Source of the DNA: Eriocheir sinensis | Lineage: Eukaryota; Arthropoda; Malacostraca; Decapoda; Varunidae | Length of the DNA stretch: 64,000 nt | Direction of reading: 5' to 3' | Assembly: GCF_024679095.1 (NCBI RefSeq) | Contig: NW_026111831.1 | Span: 1,257,786 to 1,321,785, forward strand | Shown: positions 46,268 through 59,856 of the stretch, one piece after another | Numbering within the stretch: position 1 is the stretch's first letter | How the letters are laid out: every line of letters starts with the position of its first letter | Notes under the pieces: generated by a model | Database searches by the model: none | What the model was told of the DNA's origin: nothing | What the model saw: only the letters and a program-made list of their open reading frames with translations | Made by a program: the position numbers and the translations under genes

Positions 46268-49230
46268 CACGTTTATTCATACAAATTTATATTATTTTAT
46301 TGGTATTTTGTTTATTTATTTTGATACGAATTACATGATTATATGTGTATTTTGTACATATTTTTTTACACATATTTACATCATTTAATGTGTATTTTGT
46401 TTATATATTTTCATACAAATTTACCTTATTATATGTGTATTTGTATAAATATTTTGATACAAATTTACTTTATTTCATGTATTTTGTATATATATTTCAA
46501 TTCAAATTTAGCTTATTTTGTGTGTATTTTGTATATCTACTTTCATACGAATTTAATTACATCTGTGTATTTTTGTATATAGTTTTATATATATTTACGT
46601 TATTTTATGTGTATTTTGTATATTTATATTTATACAAAAACACATTCTTTTATTGGTATTTTCTTTATTTATTTTGATACGAATTTACATTATTTTATGT
46701 GTATTTTGTATACATTTTTTTATTCGTATTTACTTAATTTTATGTGTATTTTGTATATATATTTTTATACAAATCTACGTTATTTTATGTGTATTCGTAT
46801 ATATATTTTGAAACAAATTTACATTGTTTTAAATGTATTTTGCAGGTCTATTTCAATACAAATTTACCTTATTGTATGTGTTTTTTGTATAATTATTTTA
46901 ATACAAATTTAATTTTTTTATGTGTATTTTGGTATATATATTTAAAAAAAAAAAGCGTTATTTTATATGTATTTTGCTTCTTTATTTTCATACAAATTTA
47001 CATTATATTATTAATATTCTGTGTATTTATTTTAATACGATTTTACATTATTCTATTTGTATTTTGTACATATTTTTTTATACAAATTTACGTTATTTTA
47101 AGTGTATTTTTTTATGTATTTTCATTCAAATTTACATTATTTTATTTGTATTTTGTATATGTATTTCACTACAAATTTACCTAATTTTATGTGTATTTTG
47201 TATATTTATTTTCATACAAATTTAAAATATTTTTGTGTATTTTTGTATATAAATTGATACAAATTTAGGTTATTTTATGCGTATTTTGTATATCTATTTT
47301 GATAAAAATACAGATTCTTTTATTGATATTTTGTTTATTTATTTTGACGCGAATTTACATTATTTAATGTGTATTTTGTAAATATATTTTAATACGTATT
47401 TACATCATTTCATGTGTATTTTGTATAGTTTTAAACAAATTTACATTATATAATGTGTATTTTGTATATTTATATTTATAGAAATACACATTCTTTTATC
47501 GGTATTTTGTTTATTTATTTTGATACGAGTTTACATTATTTTATGTATATTTTGTATTCATTTTTTTATACGTATTTATTTAATTTTATGTGTATTTTGT
47601 ATATATATTTTTATAGAAATCTACCTTATTTCATGTGTATTCGTAAATATATTTTGAAACAAATTTATATTGTTTATATGTATTTTGCATATTTATTTTT
47701 GTGTATTCTGTATTTATTTTGTTATACATATTTACATTATTTAATGTTTATTTTGTTTATATATTTTATTTAAATTTACGTTATTTTATGTGTATTTGTT
47801 TATATATTTTCAAACAAATCTACTTTATTTAAGAGTATTTTGTATATGTATTTCAATACAAATTTTCCTAATTTTATGTGTATTTTGCATATCTATTTTC
47901 AAACAAATTTAATTTATTTTTGTGTATTTTTGTTTATATTTTTTATTCAAATTTTAGTTCTTTTATATGTATTTTGTATATATATTTTCCTTCATATATA
48001 CATTCTTTTATTGGAATTTTGTTCATTTATTTTGATACGAATTTACATTATTTTATGTGTATTTTGTATATATAATTTTCTACGTATTTAAATTATTTTA
48101 TGTGTATTTTGTATATACATATTAATAAAAAAATTCGTTATTTTATTATGTGTATTCGTATATATTTTGATACAAATTTTGCACAAATTCATGTTATTTG
48201 ATGTTTATTTGTATATATATTTTCATACAAATTTATATTATTTTATGTGTATTTTTACATTTATTTCATTATTAATTTACCTTTCTTTATGTTTATTTTG
48301 TATATTTATTTCATTAAATTTTAAATTATTTTATGTGTATATTTGTAATTGTATTTAGGTTATTTTATATTTATTTTCTATATATATTTTCATTCAAAAC
48401 TACAATATTTTATTGGTATTTTCTTAATTTAATTCGATACGAATTTAGATTATTTCATAGGTATTTTGTATAAATATTTTAGTACTTATTTATATTATCT
48501 GATGTGTGTTTTGTATATATATTTTTATGGAAATTTATTTGATGTGCATTTTTGTACATATATTTTTATAGAAATTTACGTTATTTTATGTGTATTTTGT
48601 ATATGTTTTCTCATACAAATTTACATTATTTTATTGGTATTTTGTTTATTTATTTTCATATGAATTACATGATTATATGTATATTTTGTATATATTTTTT
48701 ATACGTATTAACATGATTTAATGTGTATTTTGTTTATATATTTTTATACAAATTTACCTCATTATATGTGTATTTGTAAAAATATTTTTATACAAATTTG
48801 CTTTATTTTATGTATTTTGTATATATATTTCAATTCAAATTTAGCTTATTTTTGTGTATTTTATATATCTATTTCCATACAAATTTAATTATTTCTGTGT
48901 ATTTTTGTATATAGTATTATAAAAATTTACGTTTTTATATGCGTATTTTTTATATTTATATTTATACAAATACACATTCTTTTATTGGTATTTTGTTTAT
49001 TTATTTTGATACGAATTTACATTATTTTATGTGTATTTTGTATACATTTTTTTTAGACGTATTTACCTCATTTTATGTGTATTTTGTATATATATTTTCA
49101 TAGAAATCTACATTATTTTATGTGTATTCGAATATATATTTTGAAACAAATTTACATTGTTTTATATGTATTTTGCATGTCTATTTCAATACAAGTTTAA
49201 ATTAGTGTATGTGTATTTTGTATAATTATT
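46268..49230 (+). repeat. 45 bp satellite block, plus, left of transposon
   Basis: This block is equivalent to 8105-10795 followed by the restart at 48983. It shows the same missing type 11 monomer near 47065-47105. It ends exactly at the TTAA used by the transposon. Confidence 0.8.
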
Positions 49231-49234
49231 TTAA
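49231..49234. other. Target site duplication, left TTAA
   Basis: TTAA directly follows TATAATTATT, the same flank that precedes TTAA in copies 1-3. Two extra A residues (49235-49236) separate it from the inverted repeat, unlike the right side. Confidence 0.85.
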
Positions 49235-49236
49235 AA

Positions 49237-49252
49237 CCCTTTGGCTGCGGTA
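49237..49252 (+). repeat. Terminal inverted repeat, left
   Basis: CCCTTTGGCTGCGGTA is the exact reverse complement of 50851-50866. Similarity stops after 16 bp, where the left end continues GGGCATTTTTGG. Confidence 0.93.
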
Positions 49253-49840
49253 GGGCATTTTTGGTTTTTTTCAAGGTTGCGTCATATACCCTCAAAAAAA
49301 GAAAATGAACCAATTGGCTTTATATGATTTTTACATCGAGAAAAGACCTTACCTTTTCATAAATGACATTTATTTTTCTTAGAAAATGTGTAAAGTTTTG
49401 AAAAAAGTCCAAAATTGTTACAAAACTGGCAAAAAAAAATGATAAAATATATCATGCTAAAATGTAAAATACTTCATTCACTTCATTGTTTGGGTTAGCT
49501 AAAGAAAAGGCTTGTAAATTGGTGTTGCTGCCATATTGTGACACTTTACTCAGTGCAAAACCTTTTTTTATTGATATAAATTTGGCACCATTTATGTAAA
49601 ATTTCCTTGGAGGAAAGACGGAAAATCAAACAAATTTCTTACCACATAGCATTTATTATATGAAAAAAATATTCTGAAATTATATCCTATAAAATTCAAT
49701 TCATCAGACATATAAATTGCAACAATGTACTAAATATAGAAAAATATAGCTCAAAAATTTATTCAGGAAACAGTTTTATAAACACTGATAGGGTGAGAGA
49801 TTTTCAATGCCTTCCCTTCCATGATTATCTGTGAAATATA
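49253..49840. other. Left interior of the transposon, no gene seen
   Basis: This A+T-rich but non-satellite sequence has no open frame of note and no similarity to the flanking monomers. It would be the 3' flank of the minus-strand ORF. Confidence 0.6.
49758..49763 (-). promoter_or_regulatory. Polyadenylation signal AATAAA
   Basis: AATAAA on the minus strand, about 80 bp beyond the stop codon of the acidic ORF. The signal is common by chance in A+T-rich DNA. Confidence 0.35.
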
Positions 49841-50110
49841 TCATGTTCTGTAATTCAGTGGGGCTCTCTGAAGTAACACTTTATGCCAAATCATGCTTAC
49901 ATGCTCCTTACTTGAAGGAATCTTGGTGGAGGGAGCAACAGTATCCTCCTCTTCTAACTCCACACTATTATCATTGAAGTCATCCTCAGCCTCATGCAGC
50001 CAGTCATCAGTTTTTTCCTCAGACATTTCATCTTCATTTTCACTGTCTGATGCTCTTAGTTCTTCAAGTGTTCTTTGAATTTTTTCATCTGTCTTCAGAA
50101 ATTTAGTCAT
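49841..50110 (-). CDS. Acidic 89-residue ORF in the transposon, possible transposase 5' exon remnant
   Basis: The frame starts MTKFLKTDEKIQRTLEELRA and has a strongly acidic, serine-rich middle (about residues 20-57, with runs such as SENEDEMSEE and VELEEEDT) followed by a serine/lysine stretch. It shows no signal peptide, membrane segment or catalytic motif. Acidic, low-complexity N termini are common in piggyBac-type transposases, so this may be what remains of a first coding exon; that is inference. CAA|GTAAGG at the SSK codons is a plausible splice donor, in which case the last 20 or so residues would be intron readthrough. An in-frame ATG with better context lies 18 bp upstream but stops after two codons. 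AATAAA lies about 80 bp downstream of the stop. Composition is quite unlike the surrounding satellite frames. It could also be a chance frame. Confidence 0.4.
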   Translation of the reverse strand: MTKFLKTDEKIQRTLEELRASDSENEDEMSEEKTDDWLHEAEDDFNDNSVELEEEDTVAPSTKIPSSKEHVSMIWHKVLLQRAPLNYRT

Positions 50111-50184
50111 CTTTCTTGCTTACTCCATGGTAATCTTGAAAACAAATATATGTATATGTGTAATCAAAAAGGACATCGTACATA

Positions 50185-50336
50185 TATGCAAGAGACAATA
50201 GTTATCACCATCCTAGTCTAGCCCAAGGAACATGCATACAAGAAAGAGACAACAATTATAATCAGCCCAGTCTAGCCTAGGACATAAATAATATAAAAGA
50301 GACTTACAATATAAAAGAGACTTGTCTAGCCTAGGT
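50185..50336. repeat. About 54 bp imperfect tandem repeat inside the transposon
   Basis: AGTCTAGCC recurs at 50215 and 50269, with a similar TGTCTAGCC at about 50322. Between them the AAGAGACAA and TTATMA-like segments recur in the same order. There are two full and one partial copies, with the last copy altered by a small AATATAAAAGAGACTT duplication (50290-50323). Confidence 0.6.
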
Positions 50337-50529
50337 TTTGTAAAATGAGAGAGAAGGAGAGTGAAAAAGAGAATGAGACATGTATACATGCATTATACAT
50401 AAGTATCTGTGTGAGAACATATTGTTTTAGTAAAATGGCCGTTTTCATAGAGTTAAATGCCCAGTTAAAAACCTTACGTCTTTATTCAAGGTCACACTAA
50501 TACATCTTCGTTTGTTTACATCATATATG

Positions 50530-50537
50530 CTTATATA
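50530..50537 (-). promoter_or_regulatory. Possible TATA box for minus-strand transcription
   Basis: TATATAAG on the minus strand, about 420 bp upstream of the acidic ORF. The G+C-richer stretch 50640-50740 lies behind it and holds CACGTG (50644-50649), GGCGCC (50650-50655) and CAGCTG (50659-50664). A good splice donor, AGAG|GTAAGT on the minus strand at about 50586-50595, lies upstream of the TATA motif, so the real start could instead be nearer the right end of the element. Confidence 0.25.
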
Positions 50538-50794
50538 ACAATCAGGCATTGTTTATGACACAAATGCAATAATATAATTGATAAAACTTACCTCTGTTAT
50601 GAGCAGAAATACAAGGAAGTTGTGATAGAAGAACTTCATCAGACACGTGGGCGCCGATCAGCTGTAGCATTGTTTGTTTACTGTTCCTTATGCCGTCGGC
50701 AGACAGTTGTAGCTATCGACCTGTGGCTTTCTGTGTGTACTTTTAGATGAAAACGGATCAATAATCTAAATGGTAAACATTTTTATACCGATGG

Positions 50795-50848
50795 TGACTA
50801 TAGTCGACTTTCGCAACCTGGCGCAATCACTCCCGGCGACTATAGTCG
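50795..50848. repeat. Subterminal palindromic direct repeats of the transposon
   Basis: CGACTATAGTCG (50837-50848) is a perfect 12 bp palindrome 2 bp inside the right inverted repeat. TGACTATAGTCG (50795-50806) is a second copy 42 bp further in. No counterpart is seen at the left end. Between them CGCAACCT (50812-50819) is the reverse complement of AGGTTGCG at 49274-49281, an inverted subterminal pair shared by both ends. These may be transposase-binding sites, by analogy with internal repeats of piggyBac elements. Confidence 0.7.
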
Positions 50849-50850
50849 AG

Positions 50851-50866
50851 TACCGCAGCCAAAGGG
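50851..50866 (-). repeat. Terminal inverted repeat, right
   Basis: TACCGCAGCCAAAGGG is the exact reverse complement of the left end. Confidence 0.93.
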
Positions 50867-50870
50867 TTAA
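50867..50870. other. Target site duplication, right TTAA
   Basis: TTAA follows the inverted repeat with no spacer. TACAAATTT then continues the interrupted monomer. Confidence 0.9.
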
Positions 50871-51598
50871 TACAAATTTTAATTTTTATGTGTATTTTGG
50901 TATATATATTTTTATAAGAAAATGCGTTATTTTATGGGTATTTTTCTTCTTTATTTTCATACAAATTTACATTATTTTATTAATATTCTGAGTATTTATT
51001 TTGATACGATTTTACAATATTCTATTTGTGTTTTCTATATATTTTTCTATACATATTTACATTATTTAGTTTGTATTTTGTATATATATTTTATACAAAT
51101 TTACGTTATTTTAAGTGTATTTGTTTATGTATTTTCATTCAAATTTACATTATTTTATGTGTATTTTGTATACGTATTTCAACACATATTTACCTAATTT
51201 TATGTGTATTTTGTATATCTATTTTCATACAAGTTTAAATTATTTTTGTGTATTTTTGTATGTATTTTTTTTTATATATTTTTATAGAAAATTACGTTTT
51301 TTTATGTGTATTCGTATATATATTTTGAAATAAATTTACCTTCTTTTATGTGTGTTTTGCATATCTATTTCAATACAAATTTACCATATTATTTGTTCAT
51401 TTTGTATATTAATTTTGAAACAAATTTAATTATTCTTCGTGTATTTTTGTAAAGCATATTTTTATAAAAATATGCTTTATTTTATAAATTTAGCATCTTT
51501 ATTTTCATACAAATTTACATTATTTTATTGACATTCTGTGTATTTATTTTGATACAATTTTACATTATTCTATGTGTATTTTGTATATATATTTTATA
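50871..51598 (+). repeat. 45 bp satellite block, plus, right of transposon
   Basis: The monomer cut by the transposon resumes here: TACAAATTTTAATTTTTATG continues the sequence seen after TTAA at 251 in copy 1. Types 7 to 15 follow in order. Confidence 0.85.
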
Positions 51599-52470
51599 AA
51601 AATGTAAGCTAAATTTGAATTGAAATATATATACAAAATACTGAAAATAATGTAAATTTGTATCAAAATATTAATACAAATACACATATAATAACGTAAA
51701 TTTAAAAAAAAATATATATAAACAAAATACACATTAAAAAATGTAACTACGTATAAAAAAATATGTACAAAATACACATATAATCATGTAATTCGTATCA
51801 AAATAAATAAACAAAATACCTATAAAATAATTTAAATTTGTGTGAGAAAACATATACAAAATATACATAAAATAACGCAAATTTCTATAAAAATATATGT
51901 TCAAAAATGCACATAAAATAAAGTAAATTTGCATAAAAATATATATACAAAACACACATTAGATAATGTAAATGAGTAAAAAAATATGTATACAAAATAC
52001 CTATGAAATAAACTAAACTTGTATCGAATTAAATTAAGAAAATACCAATAAAATAATGTAATTTTGGATGAAAATATATATAGAAAATACACATAAAATA
52101 ACCTAAATACAAATACAAATATACACATAAAATAATTTAAAATTAAAAGAAAGAAATATAAAAAATAAACATAAAAAGAGGTAAATTTGTAATGAAATAT
52201 ATGTAAAAATACACATAAAATAATATAAATTTGAATGAAAATATATATAGAAATACACATAAAATAACATGAATTTGTATAAAATTTGTATCAAAATATA
52301 TACGAATACACAATAAAATAACGTACTTTTTTATGAAAATATATATACAAAATACACATAAAATAATGTAAATATGTAAGGAAAATATATACAAAATACA
52401 CCTAGAATAATGTAAAATTGTATCAATATAAATGTACAGAATATCAATAAAGTAATATAAAAGGAAACAA
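51599..52470 (-). repeat. 45 bp satellite block, minus
   Basis: This block is the copy 4 equivalent of 981-1850, with more differences than the copies in 1-23 kb show among themselves. Confidence 0.8.
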
Positions 52471-53185
52471 AGATTATCTAATGTGTGTTTTGTATATATA
52501 TTTTTATGCAAATTTATTTTATGTTCATTTTTGTACATATATTTTTATAGAAATTTGCGTTATGTATATAGTTTTATATAAATTTACTTTATTTTATGTG
52601 CATTTTGTATATTTATATTTATACAAATAAACATTCTTTTATTGGTATAATGTTTATTTATATTTATACGAATTTACATTATTTTATTTGTATTTTGTAT
52701 ATATTTATTATACGTATTTACTTAATTTTATGTGTTATTTGTATATGTATTTTTATAAATCTACGTTATTTTATGTATTCGTGTATATATTTTGAAACAA
52801 ATTTACATTATTTTATATGTATTTTGCATATCTATTTCAATACAAATTTACCATATTGTATGTGCATTTTGTATATTTATTTTAATACAAATTCAAATAT
52901 TTTATGTGTATTTTGGTAAGTATAATTTTATAAAAAATGCGTTATTTTATAGGTATTTTGCATCTTAATTTTCATACAAATCTACATTATTTTATTAATA
53001 TTCTGTGTACATATTTTGATACGATTTTACATTATTCTATTTGTGTTTTGTTTATATTTTTTTATACATATTTACATTATTTAATGTGTATTTTGTATAT
53101 ATATTTCATACAAATTTACGTTATTATATGTGTATTTGTTTATATATTTTCTTTCAAATTTACATTATTTTATGTGAATCTTGTA
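52471..53185 (+). repeat. 45 bp satellite block, plus
   Basis: This block is the copy 4 equivalent of 1851-2519. It keeps a type 10/11 pair around 53040-53110 that copies 1-3 have fused, so it is about one monomer longer. Confidence 0.8.
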
Positions 53186-53206
53186 TACAAAATACACATA
53201 AAATAA
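53165..53206. repeat. Orientation-switch palindrome, copy 4 (degenerate)
   Basis: The same inverted pair is centred between 53185 and 53186. Mismatches lie in the left arm, which reads TGTGAATCTTG instead of TGTGTATTTTG. Confidence 0.8.
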
Positions 53207-55298
53207 CGAAAATTTGTATAAAACTTTATACAAAATACACAAAAGTAATTAAATTTGTATGAAAATAGATATACAAAAACTCACTTGAAATATGGTAAAT
53301 TTGAATTGAAATATATATACAAAATACATAAAATAATGTAAATTTGTATCAAACTATTTATACAAATACACATATAATAACGTAAATTTGTATAAAAATA
53401 TATAAACAAAATACACATTAAATAATGTAAATACGTATAAAAGATATGTACAAAATAAACATATAATAATGTAATTCGTATCAAAATAAATAAACAAAAT
53501 ACCAATAAAATAATGTAAATTTGTATGAGAAAACATATACAAAATACACATAAAAGAACGGAAATTTCTATAAAAATATATGTACAAAAATGCACATAAA
53601 ATAAAGTAAATTTGCATAAAATTATATATACAAAACACACATTAAATAATGTAAATGCGTAAAAAAATATGTATACAAAATACCTATGAAATAATCTAAA
53701 TTCTTATCGAATTAAATTAACAAACTACCAATAAAATAATGTAATTTTTCGATGGAAATATATATAGAAAATACACATAAAATAACCTAAATACAAATAC
53801 AAATATACACATAAAATAACTTAATATTAAAGGAAATAAATATACAAAATAAACATATAATAAGGTAAATTTGTAATGAAATATATGTACAAAATACACA
53901 TCAAATAATGTAAATTTATATGAAAATATATATACAAATACACATAAAATACCATGAATTTCTATAAAAATATATATTAGAAATAAATATTAAATAATGT
54001 AAATACGTATAAAAATATATATACAAAGTACATATAAAATAATGTCAATTCGTATCAAAATAAATCAACAAAATACCAATAAAATAATATATATTTGAAT
54101 TAAAAAAAATTTACAAAATACACATAACATAAATAAAATTTGTATTAAAATATATACAAAAAAAACACAGAAATAATTTGAATTTGTATGAAAATAGATA
54201 TACAAGATACGCGTATAACTAGGTAAATTTCTTTTGAAATATATATACAAAATACCCATAAAATATTGAAAATTGTGTCAAAATATATAAACAAATACAC
54301 ATAAAATAATAAAAATTTATATGAAAATAATATACAAAATACACATAGAATAAAGTCAATTCGTATCAAGATGAATGAACAGAATATCAATAAAATAATG
54401 TAAATTTGTATGAAAATAAAGATGCAAAATACCCATGAAATAAAGCATATTTTTATAAAAATACATATACACAATTAAATAATGTAAATTCGCGTCAAAA
54501 TAAATAAACAAAATATCAATAAAAGAATGTGTATTTATATGAAAATAGATATACAAAAAACACATGAAATAACATAAATTTGTATAAAACTATATACAAA
54601 AACACACAAAAATAATTTAAATTTGTATGAAAAAAAAATTACAAAATACACATAAAATTAGGTAAATTTGTATTTAAATACATACACAAAATACACTTAA
54701 AATAATGTAAATTTGAATGAAAATATATAAACAAATACACTTAAAATAACGTAAAATTGTATAAAATATATATTCAAAATACACATTAAATAATGTAAAT
54801 ATATATAAAAAAATATATACAAAACACAAATAGAATAATGTAAAATCGTATCAAAACGAATACACAGAATGTTAATAAAATAATGTAAATTTGTATGAAA
54901 ATTAAGATGCAAAATACCCATAAAATACGCATTTTTTATAAAAATATACATACCAAAATACACATAAAATAATTGAATTTGTATTAAAATAAATTTACAA
55001 AAAGCACATACAATAAGGTAAATCTGTATTTAAATAGAAATGCAGAATACATATAAACAATGTAAATTTGTTTCAAAATATATATACGAATACACATAAA
55101 ATAAGGTAGATTTCTATAAAAATATATATACAAAATACACATAAAATTAAGTAAATACGTATAAAAAAATGTATACAAAATACACATGAAATAATGTAAA
55201 TTCGTATCAAAAAAAATAAACAAAACACCAATAGAAGAATGTATATTTGTATAAATATAAAAATACAAAATACACATTAAATAACGTAAATTTGTAGC
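53186..55298 (-). repeat. 45 bp satellite block, minus
   Basis: This block is the copy 4 equivalent of 24161-26276. AAATTTGTAT at 54136-54145 is the position where copies 1 and 2 instead jump to the short-form continuation. Confidence 0.8.
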
Positions 55299-57543
<2,245 letters not shown>

Positions 57544-57556
<13 letters not shown>

Positions 57557-57570
57557 ATTTCATAAAATAA
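57544..57570. repeat. Gapped inverted repeat at orientation switch, copy 4
   Basis: The arms and the 7 bp gap are the same as at 28480-28506, so the inversion is older than the split between copies 3 and 4. Confidence 0.8.
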
Positions 57571-59690
57571 CGTAGATTTCTATAAAAATATGTATATAAA
57601 ATACACATAAAATGAAGTAAATACGTATAAAAAAATGTATACAAAATACACATAAAATAACGTAAATTTATATAAAACTATATACAAAAATCCACAGAAG
57701 TAATTAAATTTGTATGAAAATAGATATACAAAATACACATAAAATAAGCTAAATTTGAATTGAAATATATATACAACACACATAAAATAATGTATATATG
57801 TATCAAAATAATTATACAAATACACATATAATAACGTAAATTTGTATAGAAATTTATTAACAAAATACACATTAAATAATGTAAATACGTATAAAAAAAA
57901 TATGTACAAAATATAAAAATAATTATGTAATTCGTATCTTAATAAATAAACAAAATACCAATAAAATAATGTAAATTTATATGAGAAAACATATACAAAA
58001 TACACATAAAATAACGCAAGTTTAAAAAAAAAAAGATCTACAAAAATGAACATAAATTAAATTAAATTTGAATAAAAATAAATATACAAAACACACAATA
58101 AATAATGTTAATGCGTATAGAAATATGTATACAAAATACCTATGAAATAATCTAAATTCGTACCGAATTCAATTAACAAAATACCAATAAAATAATGTAA
58201 TTTTGGATGTAAATATATATAGAAAATACACATAAAATAACCTAAATACAAATACAAATATACACATTAAATAATTTAAAATTGAATTAAATAAATATTC
58301 AAAATAAACATAAAATAAGGTAAATTTCTAATGAAATATATGTAAAAATCCACATCAAATAATGTAAATTTGTATGAAAATATATATACAAATACACATA
58401 AAATAACATGAATTTGTATAAAATTTGTAACAAATTATATACGAATACACACAATAAAATAAGGTAAATTTTTATGAGAATATATATACAAAATACACAT
58501 AAAATAATATAAATACGTAGAAAAATATATATACAAAAACCACATAAAATAATGTAAATTCGTATCAAAATAGATAAACAAAATTCCAATAAAAGAATGT
58601 ATATCTGTAGGACAATATATATACAAAATACCAATGAAATAACTAAAATTTGTAAAAAAATATATACAAAAAAACACAAAAATAATTTAAATTTGTTTGA
58701 AAATAGATATGGAAAATACACATAAAATTAGGCAAATTTGTATTAAATACATATACAAAACCCACATAAAATAGTGTAAATTTGAATGAAAATATATAAA
58801 CAAATACACATAAAATAACGTAAATTTGAATAAAATATATATACAAAATATACATTAAATAATTTAAATATGTATAAAAATATATATACAAAATACACAT
58901 AGAATAAAGTAAAATCGTATCAAAATAAATAAACAGAATATCAATAATATAATGTAAATTTGTATGAGAATAAAGATGCAAAATACCCATATAATAACGC
59001 ATATTTGTATAAAAATATATATACAAAAATACATATAAAAATAATTAATTTTTTATTAAAATAAATATACAAAATGCACATACAATGAAGTAAATTTGTA
59101 TTGAAATAGATAAACAAAATACAAATTAATAAAGTAAATTTGTATCAAAATATATATACGAACACTCATAAAATAGAGTAAATTTATATGAAAATATATA
59201 CAAATACATATAAAATGATGTAAATTAGTATAAAAATATATATACCAAATATACCTCAAATAATGTAAATTCGTATCAAAATAAATAAAGAAAATTCCGA
59301 TAAAAGAACGTATATATGTTGGAAAATAAATATACAAAATACACATTTAAATACATGAACAAAATACACATAAAATAATAAAAATTTGTATGAAATGAAA
59401 ACAAATACACATAAAGTAACGTATATTTGTATAAAATATATATACAAAATACATATAAAATAATATAAAATCGAATTAAAATAAATACACTGAATATCAA
59501 TAAAATAATGTAAATTTGTATGAAAATAAAGATGCAAAATACTCATAAAATAACTAAATTTGTATTAAAATTAACATAAAAAATGCATATACAATAACGT
59601 AAATTTATATTGAAAAAATATGCAAAATACACATAAAACAGTGTAAATTTGTTTCAAAATATATATACGAATACACATAAAATAACGTAG

Positions 59691-59856
<166 letters not shown>

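Larger units (their letters stand above)
49237..50866. mobile_element. piggyBac-type DNA transposon, non-autonomous or decayed
   Basis: This 1.63 kb sequence has visibly higher G+C than its surroundings, lacks the 45 bp period, and ends in perfect 16 bp inverted repeats beginning CCC. It sits in a duplicated TTAA, and the empty site is seen in the other three satellite copies. TTAA target duplication with CCCTTTG-like ends is the signature of the piggyBac superfamily. The only open frame of note is an 89-codon acidic ORF. No DDD-type catalytic core or cysteine-rich C terminus is present, and the length is too short for a usual piggyBac element (about 2.4 kb or more). I infer an internally deleted copy that would depend on another element's transposase. 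Confidence 0.88.

Noticed and set aside
49893..50078. Plus-strand serine-rich frame inside the transposon
   Set aside because: It is the antisense shadow of the acidic minus-strand ORF: Glu/Asp codons read as Ser/Leu on the other strand.
50770..50991. Plus-strand frame crossing the right transposon end
   Set aside because: It begins in the transposon and continues into satellite translation across the inverted repeat, so it is a chance fusion.
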